Positions 35,045-44,102 of a stretch of 64,000 nt of DNA are shown piece by piece (the stretch's first letter is position 1; the number at the start of each line of letters is the position of its first letter). Location: assembly GCF_003334855.1 (NCBI RefSeq), contig NZ_QOWE01000024.1, positions 82,162 to 146,161 on the forward strand, in the 5' to 3' direction. The translations under genes were made by a program, and so were the position numbers. This stretch comes from Larkinella punicea (GTDB lineage: Bacteria > Bacteroidota > Bacteroidia > Cytophagales > Spirosomataceae). The notes under the pieces are model-generated. The model saw only the letters and a program-made list of their open reading frames with translations, made no database searches and was not told the origin of the DNA.

Positions 35045-35728
35045 CTAATTTAAATGAAAAGGTTGTCGGTCCTGCTGGATGATTTTAGAGTTATGAATCA
35101 GGCCCAGTATCAGCAAACCGATCACAATAGCGACGGCAATCTGGAGGGATGAGATGAGGTTGAATTGTGAGGATTCTGTTTTTGAATCCTTAACAAGGCT
35201 CTGACCTTCAGTATATTGAATTTGTGCTAGCTCATTTAAACACGCAATGGCCCGTTGAAACGTTTGGGAGCCTTTGCCGTTAAACAATTCACTACCCGCT
35301 TCTTTATTTCCGGATTCACTCAGGTGAAGAATACGGTTTTCGAGTATCGCATAGTCACTAACCCGGTTTTTAAAATTATACAGACTTTTAGCTTCTTCCG
35401 TAATTAGAAAGGTCTTTTCATAATTTCGGATGAGTGAATCGATCGACTGGTTCTGTGTTTTAAGCTGGGCTTTGATTTCGGCCGGGGTTGAGGTCGTTGT
35501 TGCCATGAGGTGCTTCTCCACCAACAGCCGCTTGATGTACAGATTTTCGATTAAATGAACCATATCGACTGCGGGAATAAGCCGATCCTGGTAGATGGAA
35601 GAGAAGGATTTATCGATGTCGTTGATGTTGCTGCGCGAAAGAACTGTGCTTAGGACAATCAATACCATAATTCCGCTCAGAAGAAGCGCGGCCTTCATTT
35701 TTTGCTGAATAACAAATGACCATTTCAT
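35045..35728 (-). CDS. Orphan MCP four-helix-bundle sensor domain protein
   Basis: 227 codons. TM1 at residues 11-30 (MKAALLLSGIMVLIVLSTVL), extracytoplasmic four-helix bundle (4HB_MCP_1) at about 35-180 with LIPAVDMVHLIENLYIKRLLVEKHL, and TM2 at about 196-215, then only 12 residues inside. Chemoreceptors normally continue with HAMP and a signalling hairpin; none follows and no stop-codon disruption is visible just after (the frame ends cleanly). Acts perhaps as a partner for another receptor. 34872-35044 and 35729-35978 are AT-rich gaps in which I see no gene. Confidence 0.8.
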   Translation of the reverse strand: MKWSFVIQQKMKAALLLSGIMVLIVLSTVLSRSNINDIDKSFSSIYQDRLIPAVDMVHLIENLYIKRLLVEKHLMATTTSTPAEIKAQLKTQNQSIDSLIRNYEKTFLITEEAKSLYNFKNRVSDYAILENRILHLSESGNKEAGSELFNGKGSQTFQRAIACLNELAQIQYTEGQSLVKDSKTESSQFNLISSLQIAVAIVIGLLILGLIHNSKIIQQDRQPFHLN

Positions 35729-35978
35729 AGCCTGTCCGGATTATATTGTGAGGGAAATACCGTTCCCATGTTTTCTACTAATTAACGAAAATAAGATTAT
35801 TTCTATATATTTTTTCATTCTTGTTGTTGGGCTTCATTGGTTCTGTTTTGTTATAGAGGAAGTCAACAGGCTGATTCTGTTTCAAAGGACCTAAATTTGG
35901 TGTAGACAGAACGTTGGAGACATTGGATTTTCTCCTAATTTTAACGTATAGATTCCTAGACCCTTATGATTTGTTCCT

Positions 35979-38846
35979 ATGTACAAACTCCTGTTGTTCA
36001 TCCCTTTCGTTTTTGCCATTCTTGCCATAACCCAAACGGATCCTGCGGCACGAATTTCTCCCACCCAATCCATTCAGGACACTACGAAGATTGACCGCGA
36101 GTATGCGCTGGAAGCGAACATGACCGGTTTTTTTAGTAAGAACGGCGCCCGAAATCCCACCTTACGGGCCAACAAAGGCGACCGGGTTCGCATTACGATT
36201 ACCAACGGCGAGACGATGACGCACGACATCGCGCTGGAAAAACTCAAGCTAAAAAGCAAGACGATTCTGGAAAAAGGGTCCAGCACCAGCCTTACATTTA
36301 CGGCTGGTCAGAATGATACGTATTATTGTTCCGTTCCGGGTCACCGGGCCGCCGGGATGGTAGGTGCCATTGAGGTGGTGGAGGGTGTGATTTCGGATGC
36401 CACCATTGCCGGACAGGTGCCGATGAAAGACGGCCAGCCGCTCAACCTGAACTTCGAAACCGGAACGCTGAAAGACTGGACGGCCACGGGCGACGCATTT
36501 GCCAACCCACTCTTTGACGCCGATCCGTCGCCGGTGCATGAAAAGGAAATGAACATCGGTTTCGAGGGGAAGTATTTCCTGAGCAGCGGGGGAACCGCGA
36601 ACTACAAACAAACCGGCACGCTGACTTCCGTACCGTTCAAAGTGACTCAGCCGTTTGCGGCTTTCCGGGTGTCGGGCGGGGCGTTGCAGGATACGCGCGT
36701 CGAACTCGTTCAGGCCGGAACCAACAAGATTATTTACCACATTACCGGACAGGGCCGGGCTACGCTCCAACCCGCCGTTGTGGATCTGCAACCGTATCTG
36801 AACCAGGATATTTTCATTCGGATCATCGACAATGAAACCGGTATTTCCCAGATTCCGTATATTCCGAACGACAAGTGGGCGCACATCAATTTTGATGCGT
36901 TTCTGTTTTATCCCACCCGTCCCAACTTTCCGAACGAACTGGATCAGAAGGACATCATCATTCTGCCGCCCCTCGATCCTGTCCTTCATGCCGGCCTTTC
37001 CGGTACGGAAGCCGCCAGGGTGATGACCTTGCCGAAAGGATTTAAGATTACGCTGGCAGCCTCCGAACCCGACATCATCAAACCGATCTGTTTCACCATC
37101 GACTGGCGGGGTCGGCTTTGGGTGGTCGAATCACACACGTATCCGGTTCCGGCACCCGAAGGCCAGGGCCGGGACCGGATCCTGATTTTTGAAGACACCA
37201 ACGGCGACGGAACGCTGGATAAGAAAAAAGTTTTTGCCGAGGGGCTGAACCTTGTCAGCGGGATGGAAGTGGGCATGGGGGGCGTGTGGCTGGGTGCGGC
37301 TCCCTATCTGCTGTTCATTCCGGCGGATTTCAAAACCGACAAACCGACCGGCCCGGCCCAGAAACTGCTCGACGGCTGGGGCACGCAGGATACCCACGAA
37401 ACCCTCAACAGCCTGCGCTGGGGACCCGATGGCTGGCTGTATGGCAACCACGGCGTCTTTACGCATTCGAACGTTGGAAAACCGGGCGCACCAGACTCGG
37501 AGCGGACCAAACTGAACGCCGGGGTGTGGCGGTATCATCCGACCAACCACCAGTTTGAACTGTTTGCCGAAGGCACCAGCAACCCCTGGGGCATCGACTT
37601 CAACGACTACGGACATGCCTTCATCACGGCCTGCGTCATTCCGCACATGTATCACATGATTCAGGGCGGGCGGTATTTCCGGCAGGCCGGCAAACATTTC
37701 AACCCGTATACCTACGACGACATCAAAACGCACGCCGACCACGTCCACTGGCTGGGCAAACGCGGTCCTCATGCCGGCAATTTCCGGTCGGCGGCAGCGG
37801 GAGGGGGACACGCCCACGCCGGGGCCATGATCTACCTCGGCCATAGCTGGCCGCAGGAATACCGCAATGATATTTTCATGAATAACATCAACGGCGCCCG
37901 GCTAAACCAGGATCATCCGACCCGGTCCGGATCGGGCTATCTGGTGAAACACAAACCGGATTTTCTGGCCATGAACGATTCGTGGTCGCAGTGGCTGAAT
38001 ATGAAATATGACCCCAGCGGATCGGTTTTTGCCATCGACTGGTACGATAAGAACCAGTGCCACAGCTCAAACCCGGATGTGCATAACAAAACGATGGGCC
38101 GGATTTTCAAGATTACCCACGAAAATGACAAGTGGGTGCAGGTCGATCTGTCGAAAGCGTCGGATCTGGAACTGGTAAATCAGCAGCTCAATCCGAACGA
38201 GTGGTATGTCAGACAGGCCCGTACGATTTTGCAGGAGCGCGGCCCCAACAAGAAGGTTCACAAAGCGCTGAAGGAAATACTGGCTAAAAACCCCGATGCA
38301 ACCCGGAAACTCCGGGCGCTGTGGGCGTTGCACGTCACGAAAGGGCTGACCGAAAAAGAGCTGGTAGACCTGCTTGCCAACGAGAGCGAATACGTCCGAA
38401 GCTGGGCGATTCAACTGCTGGCGGAAGACAAAACCGTGTCGCCGGAAACCTTGAAACGCTTTGCGACCCTGGCCCAGAATGACAATTCGGCCCTGGTGCG
38501 GCTTTACCTGACCTCGGCGATGCTGCGGCTGGAACCGGCTCAACGGTGGGAAGTGCTGGAAGCCCTCGTTCAGAAAACCGAGGATAAAGACGATCATAAC
38601 CTGCCGCTGATGGTGTGGTATGCCGCCGAACCGCTGGCCATTGTGGATGCCAAACGGCTGTTGCAGATGGCGGAGAAAGCCAAACTTCCGAAAATCATGC
38701 CGTATGCGGTCCAACGCATCGGTGCCATTGGATCGAATGACGCCAAAAAAGTGCTGAAAGAACTGAACGAGCGGTTGGGGAAAATGGGGCATTCGCACGA
38801 GAACCACGAAATTCAACAGGTGCTGGCGAAGGCACTGGAGGAGTAA
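35979..38846 (+). CDS. Cupredoxin - soluble dehydrogenase - HEAT-repeat fusion protein
   Basis: 955 codons. Signal peptide (MYKLLLFIPFVFAILA). Cupredoxin at about 40-135 with a full type 1 copper set: H82 (MTHDI), C117, H122 and M127 (YYCSVPGHRAAGM). Then a galactose-binding-like/CBM-like domain (about 150-320: LKDWTATGDAF, GIS). A PQQ-type beta-propeller dehydrogenase (about 340-720): MTLPKGFKITLAASEPDII, RGRLWVVESHTYP, ILIFEDTNGDG, WGPDGWLYGNHG. Then alpha-alpha HEAT-like repeats (about 730-955). This is the layout of PVC-type CxxCH proteins, but no CxxCH haem motif occurs, and cupredoxin may substitute for it. Periplasmic; substrate unknown. Confidence 0.82.
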   Translation: MYKLLLFIPFVFAILAITQTDPAARISPTQSIQDTTKIDREYALEANMTGFFSKNGARNPTLRANKGDRVRITITNGETMTHDIALEKLKLKSKTILEKGSSTSLTFTAGQNDTYYCSVPGHRAAGMVGAIEVVEGVISDATIAGQVPMKDGQPLNLNFETGTLKDWTATGDAFANPLFDADPSPVHEKEMNIGFEGKYFLSSGGTANYKQTGTLTSVPFKVTQPFAAFRVSGGALQDTRVELVQAGTNKIIYHITGQGRATLQPAVVDLQPYLNQDIFIRIIDNETGISQIPYIPNDKWAHINFDAFLFYPTRPNFPNELDQKDIIILPPLDPVLHAGLSGTEAARVMTLPKGFKITLAASEPDIIKPICFTIDWRGRLWVVESHTYPVPAPEGQGRDRILIFEDTNGDGTLDKKKVFAEGLNLVSGMEVGMGGVWLGAAPYLLFIPADFKTDKPTGPAQKLLDGWGTQDTHETLNSLRWGPDGWLYGNHGVFTHSNVGKPGAPDSERTKLNAGVWRYHPTNHQFELFAEGTSNPWGIDFNDYGHAFITACVIPHMYHMIQGGRYFRQAGKHFNPYTYDDIKTHADHVHWLGKRGPHAGNFRSAAAGGGHAHAGAMIYLGHSWPQEYRNDIFMNNINGARLNQDHPTRSGSGYLVKHKPDFLAMNDSWSQWLNMKYDPSGSVFAIDWYDKNQCHSSNPDVHNKTMGRIFKITHENDKWVQVDLSKASDLELVNQQLNPNEWYVRQARTILQERGPNKKVHKALKEILAKNPDATRKLRALWALHVTKGLTEKELVDLLANESEYVRSWAIQLLAEDKTVSPETLKRFATLAQNDNSALVRLYLTSAMLRLEPAQRWEVLEALVQKTEDKDDHNLPLMVWYAAEPLAIVDAKRLLQMAEKAKLPKIMPYAVQRIGAIGSNDAKKVLKELNERLGKMGHSHENHEIQQVLAKALEE

Positions 38847-38849
38847 GCT

Positions 38850-38972
38850 CACCGGTTTTGGATGGGAACACGGATTGGACGGATCGAGCGGATTTACACA
38901 GATTAAAATATAAATCAGTTTTTTGATCCGTTTGATCCGCCCAATCCGTGTTCCTATCCAAAACCGGTGGTA
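38850..38972. repeat. Imperfect inverted repeat after the cupredoxin fusion gene
   Basis: Left arm from 38850 (CACCGGTTTTGGATGGGAAC) pairs with right arm ending 38972; cores GGAACACGGATTGG and CGGATC repeat on both sides, with about four substitutions. Probably an ageing long palindrome in a gap between two same-strand genes. Confidence 0.7.
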
Positions 38973-39071
38973 CTTTACCAGCCTTTTCTTTGACTGGATC
39001 AATTCGCGATTTACCGGGAGTGGAAAAGTAAAATATACCGCCTACATTCAGCATAAATTTCATTTGAACGT

Positions 39072-39476
39072 ATGCGGGTTGTCTTTCTATTGGTTGCGCT
39101 TGGCATTGCCCTGGTTTTTTATTTGAGTTGGGTACCGAATCCGGATATGGCTTTGGTCTGGTTTGTGCCGGATTGGATCGCCAACTGGACCGACGCCCGG
39201 GCCAATGGCGATTTACGCACGGCGGTTCCCTTCGTGTTTCTGGGGCTGATTACGGGTGTCTGGCTCTTTCGTCTACGGAAGTCGGCGGTTTGGTGGTTGG
39301 TCACCCTGGTGGGTCTTACTGGTATTGCGGCCATTGCGGAAGCGGGACAGATCGCGATGCCACACCGGCACTTTAGCTGGGCCGATATTGGGTGGGGCGG
39401 TATTGGGTCACTCCTTGGCCTGCTGGTGGCCTACGGGGGGATGCAAACCTTGAAATGGCTGAAAGTGAGTCTGTAA
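39072..39476 (+). CDS. VanZ family membrane protein
   Basis: 134 codons. Three to four TM helices and the VanZ signature block EAGQIAMPHRHFSWADIGWGG with GSLLGLLVAY. VanZ-like proteins are small inner-membrane proteins of unclear function, one being linked to teicoplanin resistance. Here no glycopeptide genes are adjacent, so no resistance role is inferred. Downstream of a hairpin, probably its own transcript. Confidence 0.87.
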   Translation: MRVVFLLVALGIALVFYLSWVPNPDMALVWFVPDWIANWTDARANGDLRTAVPFVFLGLITGVWLFRLRKSAVWWLVTLVGLTGIAAIAEAGQIAMPHRHFSWADIGWGGIGSLLGLLVAYGGMQTLKWLKVSL

Positions 39477-39538
39477 TGTGGACGGATTAAGCCTGGTGAC
39501 GATTCCGGTTGGTCCCAGAATACCCTTCAATGGAAAAC

Positions 39539-40900
39539 TCAAACGGGTAAAAAAACGCTGAATGTGGCTCCCTGACCCACCTGGCTGGTGGCCACAATGG
39601 ATCCGCCGTGGTTTTTGATCACCTTGTCACAGATGGCCAGACCGATCCCGGTACCGGCATAGTCTTTCCGGCCATGAAGCCGTTGGAAAACCTGGAAAAT
39701 CCGTTCCGCATACCGCACATCGAAGCCAATGCCGTTGTCGATGATATCGATACAATGGTAAGCAATTGCTTTTCCGCGCGTCTGAACGCCATCCGGCAGG
39801 TTTTCCTCGGCAATCCAACGGGCCTTGATTTGGATCTGAGGGGGCGTTGAAGGCTTGTGGAATTTGAGCGCATTGCTGAGCAGGTTCTGGAAAAGCTGCC
39901 GGAGTTGCCGCGAATCGCCGAGTACCACTGGCAGCGGATCGACTATTATTTCTGCTCCTAACTCCGAGATAACGCCATCGAGATCCGTCATCACCAGATT
40001 CACCAGCGCCGTGAGTGAAACGGGAATGTCGACCTCCCGCTGGGTCGACAAACGGGAGAGGTTCAGCAGGTCCGTAATCAGAGTAGACATTCGTTCGCCC
40101 GCCATCTTCATCCGGTTCAATATGTCCAGACCGGCAGGTTCCAGCACCGAACCGTACTGATCCGATAGCATACTGCTGAAGGACTGAATTTTTCGCAGCG
40201 GTTCTTTCAGATCGTGGGAAGCCACATACGCAAACTCCTGCAGGCTATTGTTCGATTGGAGCAACCGCTCGTTGGATTTCAGCAGTTCTTTGTTGGAAGC
40301 CGCCAGTTCCTTGTTGACCTCTTCCAGTTCACGGGTGCGTTCATAAACCTGTTCTTCCAGGTTGCTGACCATCAATTGGAAACGCTCCTCGTTTTTCCTC
40401 AGTTCATGGTTCGCTTTTCTCAACTCCAGCAGGTTCACCACCTGTTTTGCCAGAATCTTCAAAGCGCTCAGTTGGTGTTCATCCAGCACTTTCGGTTCAT
40501 GATCGATGACGCATAGCGAACCGAGGGCAAAACCGTTTGATTCTACGAGGGGAACGCCCGCGTAAAAAATAACATGGGGTTCGCCGGTGACCAGAGGATT
40601 GCCCGCGAAACGTTCGTCTGTTCTGGAATCGGTTACGATGAAGGTTTCCAGCGGATTTTGCAGGGCGTGGGTGCAGAACGCCAGTTCACGTGGTGTTTCC
40701 CGGACATCGAGCCCGTGGTTGGATTTAAACCACTGCCTTTTGTCATCGATCAGGCTAATGAGGGAAATGGGCGTTTGACAGATTTGGGAAGCCAGGTTGG
40801 TAATGGCATCGTAATCACTATCGGGCAATGAATCAAGGATATGATACGCTTTTAACGCATTGATTCGGTTGATTTCTTCAGGCGAAAAAGTCGGTGGCAT
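39539..40900 (-). CDS. GAF-domain sensor histidine kinase
   Basis: 453 codons. GAF domain at about 20-155 ([41 protein letters not shown]), a coiled coil (about 165-215), HisKA with H229 in [13 protein letters not shown], and a full HATPase ([29 protein letters not shown]). No membrane segment, so cytoplasmic; of the bacteriophytochrome-like kinase type without the chromophore domain. No adjacent response regulator; partner unknown. Confidence 0.9.
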   Translation of the reverse strand: MPPTFSPEEINRINALKAYHILDSLPDSDYDAITNLASQICQTPISLISLIDDKRQWFKSNHGLDVRETPRELAFCTHALQNPLETFIVTDSRTDERFAGNPLVTGEPHVIFYAGVPLVESNGFALGSLCVIDHEPKVLDEHQLSALKILAKQVVNLLELRKANHELRKNEERFQLMVSNLEEQVYERTRELEEVNKELAASNKELLKSNERLLQSNNSLQEFAYVASHDLKEPLRKIQSFSSMLSDQYGSVLEPAGLDILNRMKMAGERMSTLITDLLNLSRLSTQREVDIPVSLTALVNLVMTDLDGVISELGAEIIVDPLPVVLGDSRQLRQLFQNLLSNALKFHKPSTPPQIQIKARWIAEENLPDGVQTRGKAIAYHCIDIIDNGIGFDVRYAERIFQVFQRLHGRKDYAGTGIGLAICDKVIKNHGGSIVATSQVGQGATFSVFLPV

Positions 40901-41062
40901 CAGTAAATAACAGTCGGGTAGCGGTTGGGCAGAAGAATAAGGTTTTCGAATGAATGAATTGATCGATGAAGGAGTTTAGGATGTATCTTCAGCACCTAAC
41001 CAGCATGGCCCCCGGTTTGTTTTAAAAAGTAAGATCGTCGGGATGCTTAACCTGCTAATACT

Positions 41063-41611
41063 ATGTATGTTCTTCTTCGTATTGCCTTGCTGTTCAGTTT
41101 ACTACGTGTTGGATTTCCGGCCTTGGCTCAGTATACTTCGTGGAAGCCAACATTTAATCCAATGGATGTGCGACAAGCACTGTTCTATATACAAAAGCCC
41201 CATTTGATGAATTTGTCGAATTATCTGGGCCATACCGTTCGCGATAAAATGGATGATTGCAAAGCTGAATCAGCACTCTTTCATTTCCGGGTCAATAGCC
41301 AGGGAAAAATAGACAGCATCCGGGTGGAAGGAAATCTGCGGGCAGCGTATAAAACGATCATTGTTACTAACATAAAAAGTACCGAAGGCAAATGGCAGTT
41401 GCCTCAAAATACGAGGCCCGAAGATTATTGCTGGTTTATTTATCCTCATTTTGTTTTCGGATACACCTATTCCTGCCCTCCGGAGTCAATGGAGTTATAT
41501 AGAATTCAGCAAACCCATTATGAAGTGTATAACCGGCTAAAACCTCAAACGGAAACCCGGTATGGAATTTTGCTTTCTCCGCGTGAACTTCCTACGATGC
41601 CTCGTAGATAA
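41063..41611 (+). CDS. Small exported protein, unknown
   Basis: 182 codons. Signal peptide (MYVLLRIALLFSLLRVG, cleavage near ALAQ). The mature part has no recognised domain; two cysteines (DDCKAES and SCPPE) could form a disulfide. Transcribed toward a terminator shared with the leftward small secreted protein. Confidence 0.65.
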   Translation: MYVLLRIALLFSLLRVGFPALAQYTSWKPTFNPMDVRQALFYIQKPHLMNLSNYLGHTVRDKMDDCKAESALFHFRVNSQGKIDSIRVEGNLRAAYKTIIVTNIKSTEGKWQLPQNTRPEDYCWFIYPHFVFGYTYSCPPESMELYRIQQTHYEVYNRLKPQTETRYGILLSPRELPTMPRR

Positions 41612-41642
41612 GTGAAAGTGAAAAAGAGGTCAAGTGCGTTAT

Positions 41643-41674
41643 AAAAAAGCCGACCCAATCGGAGCCGGCTTTTC
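41643..41674. terminator. Bidirectional hairpin terminator
   Basis: AAAAAGCCGAC... pairs with ...GCCGGCTTTT (stem around a 12-nt middle), between convergent genes ending at 41611 and 41700. Confidence 0.7.
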
Positions 41675-41699
41675 ACGTCTATGGAGGTAGGGTTCATTT

Positions 41700-42104
41700 T
41701 TAGTGGATAGCGACGAGCCGGGGAGCCGCCTGGGTCTGCGGGGTTGTGGCCAGCGTTAGTTCCTGCGTGGTGGTTTCAACGCCGTTGCTGATGGCGACCT
41801 GATACACGCCGTCGGGCAACGCACTGACATCCAGACGCACCCGGGCTGCTTCCTGGCGTTTGCCGAACTGCTGTACAAAGAACTCCTTGCCCGCGCTGTT
41901 GGTCAGTCGAACGAACACCGTTCCGCCGGTTTCTTTTTGCAGGGCAATCTGGATTTTGCCTTCCGTCGTTTTGTACATGCTGCTTTTGAAGGCGGCTGCG
42001 GTTTTGGGTTTTCCAGCGGGTTTGTTGGTGTCAGCCACGGAAGCTGAGACGGTTACGGCGGTCAGGGTAAAGGCAACGAGCAGGGATTTGATGAGCGTTT
42101 TCAT
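41700..42104 (-). CDS. Small secreted protein with sorting-tail-like beta domain (paralogue of 49156-49563)
   Basis: 134 codons from ATG 42104, giving the signal peptide MKTLIKSLLVAFTLTAV; the longer frame to 42146 runs into the copied upstream block. The domain GTVFVRLTNSAGKEFFVQQF ... VRLDVSALPDGVYQVAISNG resembles the beta-sandwich of T9SS C-terminal domains, but no cargo precedes it. The paralogue shares the leader and domain pattern. Periplasmic or surface protein; role unknown. Its upstream 108 bp are nearly identical to those of the paralogue. Confidence 0.75.
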   Translation of the reverse strand: MKTLIKSLLVAFTLTAVTVSASVADTNKPAGKPKTAAAFKSSMYKTTEGKIQIALQKETGGTVFVRLTNSAGKEFFVQQFGKRQEAARVRLDVSALPDGVYQVAISNGVETTTQELTLATTPQTQAAPRLVAIH

Positions 42105-42212
42105 GGCGTATGAAGTTTGATTTTTGTTTCTGTTTGAATGAATCAAAGGTCGGCTTCAACGGCAGAAAAGACTGTCACAAATGAGTCGATAACTGCTACT
42201 TTTGAGAAAGAG
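42105..42212. promoter_or_regulatory. Duplicated upstream block, copy 1
   Basis: About 108 bp almost identical (roughly six differences) to 49564-49671, immediately before the start of both paralogues. Contains TACTTTTG on the + strand near 42196-42203 and CCTTTG (GACCTTTG) on the - strand. The conserved sequence probably holds the promoter and 5' leader. Confidence 0.6.
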
Positions 42213-42224
42213 GAGGACGTAAAA

Positions 42225-42256
42225 GTGGTCTTGTGCCAGGATTCGCACAAGACCAC
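42225..42256 (-). terminator. Hairpin terminator after the SusD gene
   Basis: GTGGTCTTGTGC (42225-42236) pairs with GCACAAGACCAC (42245-42256), 8-nt loop; on the - strand it is followed by TTTTA. 40 bp after the SusD gene end. Confidence 0.7.
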
Positions 42257-42296
42257 CCGAGGAAAGCAAAAAGGATGATTTTTTTCACGGTATCGT

Positions 42297-44084
42297 TTAC
42301 CAGCCCGGATTCTGGATCAGTTTGGGATTCATTTCAATTTCCGTTTGCGGAATGGGCCAGACGGTGATGTTGTCTTTCCAGGTATACGGAATAGTGATGC
42401 TGCCCCAGATCTGATTCACCCCGCTGCCCGGCGTAAACACCTTGTCTTTCAGCGATCCCCAGCGGAGTTCGTCGAAGTAATTGACGCCTTCGTTGACAAA
42501 CTCAACCCGGCGTTCGTTGCGAATCCGTTCGCGCAAATCGGCTTGTCCGGCTACTGTCGTGGCCGTCGACGAATTCAGCAAACCAACTCCGGCGCGGGCG
42601 CGTACTTCGTTCACCAGCGCCACGGCTTCCGCCGGTTTGTTCTGCTCGTTGAGGGCTTCGGCCCACATCAGCAGCACGTCGGCGTAGCGAATGAGCGGAA
42701 AGTCGATCGGGCCAAACTGACGGTTCAGCAATTCGGTCGAGCCTTCGTACACAAACTTGCGGTGCAGGTAAAAGAACTGGCTCCGCGAATCGGTGAATAA
42801 GTCAAGCACCGGGGGCGTTTCACTCCGCGACGGCCAGCGGTTGGTATACACCTGATCTGCGCCGTTCTGCGGACGGCCCAGGTAGGTCGCATAAGGCACA
42901 ATCACGTTGCTGAGCAGGCGGGGGTCGCGGTTCTGGTAGGCTTTCGCAATCCGTTCCTCGTTGCCGTTCGGCAGATACAGCGCCATGTTCAGGCCCTTGT
43001 TGGTGCCGGTGGTGATTTCGGCTGCGGTCAGGCCATTCCGGTAAAAGAACACTTCGCGTTTATCGGCGGGCATGCTGCTGAAACCCGGAATGATGGCGTC
43101 CCAGTTGAACTTGGTGCCGTCCTTGTTTTCGTACAGGTCCACCACCGAAGTCGAAACGTAGTAGTTGTTCCAGCATGAACCGAATGACGAACGCGTTCCG
43201 CAATACCACTGAGTCGTGGAACCGTAGGTGTCGACGCCCGTATTCTGGATTGAGAAAATCATTTCGTCGGACTGCTCGTTGACCTCCTTGAAAAGTTTGC
43301 TGTAGTCGGCAAAGAGTTTGTACCCGGCTTCTTTCACTTTGGCAAAATCCGCAGCAGCTTCGGCGTATTTTTTCTGGTAGAGGTACGCTTTTCCCCGCAG
43401 CGCATAGGCCGCGCCCTTCGTCACGTGTCCGTAATTGGCCGCCTTGGCCACGTATTTGGCCGGCAGGTTCGGTTCGTTGATGGCATCGGTCAGGTCCTGA
43501 ATCACCACTTCCCACACCTTTTCCTCCGTTTCGCGGGGACGGTTCATCTCGGGAACGGTAACGGGTTCGAGGTACACCGGAACGCCCTTATAGAGCTGGT
43601 TCAGGCGGAGGTAGAAATACGCCCGCAGGAATTTGCACTCAGCAATCAGCCGCGCCTTCTTGTCGGCCGCCGAGGGCGACTTGGCCGCAATGTTGGTAAT
43701 GGCGTCGTTGGCCCGGTGGACGCCTTCGTAGAGTTCTTTCCAGGTATTCAAAAACCGCCCGCTCGACGTGGTCGAGGTGGCATTGATCATGTCGTTGCCC
43801 CCGCGGCTCGAGGAGGTAAATCCCATGCCGTCCATCTGGTATAGCTCCCGGTCAGACGCTCCCCCGGTCTGAATACCCAGCCGCAGGGCGTTATACACCC
43901 CGGTGACGCCGAGGTCGGTCAGGTTATCGCTCACCCACATGTTGGCCGAGCTGATTGAGCCGTAGGGCGTTGTGTCCAGCAGGTCGTTTTCGCAACTGCC
44001 GAGGCTGAGCACCACCATCAGGCCCAGGCCCGTTTTGTTGATGCCCGAATGGCCAATAGTTTTTATCAATCGAAGGAAGTTCAT
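42297..44084 (-). CDS. SusD/RagB family outer-membrane nutrient-binding lipoprotein
   Basis: 595 codons. Lipobox LGSC near residue 28. Long all-helical SusD fold: VTGVYNALRLG, ECKFLRAYFYLRLNQLYKGVPV, KGAAYALRGKAYLYQKKYAEAAADFAKV, DVLLMWAEALNEQNK and ERRVEFVNEGVNYFDELRWG. Acts with SusC as a lid on the TonB receptor to capture a glycan or other nutrient. It ends 18 bp downstream of the SusC stop, so the two are an operon (SusC first). The substrate is not shown; a GH43 gene lies about 7 kb away. Confidence 0.95.
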   Translation of the reverse strand: MNFLRLIKTIGHSGINKTGLGLMVVLSLGSCENDLLDTTPYGSISSANMWVSDNLTDLGVTGVYNALRLGIQTGGASDRELYQMDGMGFTSSSRGGNDMINATSTTSSGRFLNTWKELYEGVHRANDAITNIAAKSPSAADKKARLIAECKFLRAYFYLRLNQLYKGVPVYLEPVTVPEMNRPRETEEKVWEVVIQDLTDAINEPNLPAKYVAKAANYGHVTKGAAYALRGKAYLYQKKYAEAAADFAKVKEAGYKLFADYSKLFKEVNEQSDEMIFSIQNTGVDTYGSTTQWYCGTRSSFGSCWNNYYVSTSVVDLYENKDGTKFNWDAIIPGFSSMPADKREVFFYRNGLTAAEITTGTNKGLNMALYLPNGNEERIAKAYQNRDPRLLSNVIVPYATYLGRPQNGADQVYTNRWPSRSETPPVLDLFTDSRSQFFYLHRKFVYEGSTELLNRQFGPIDFPLIRYADVLLMWAEALNEQNKPAEAVALVNEVRARAGVGLLNSSTATTVAGQADLRERIRNERRVEFVNEGVNYFDELRWGSLKDKVFTPGSGVNQIWGSITIPYTWKDNITVWPIPQTEIEMNPKLIQNPGW

Positions 44085-44102
44085 AGTCTTGGAGGGTATC
44101 GA

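Noticed and set aside
36000..38846. Cytochrome c domain in the cupredoxin fusion protein
   Set aside because: I looked for CxxCH in the translated protein and found none.
38067..39002. Leftward frame inside the cupredoxin fusion gene and over the inverted repeat
   Set aside because: Antisense shadow running through a hairpin.
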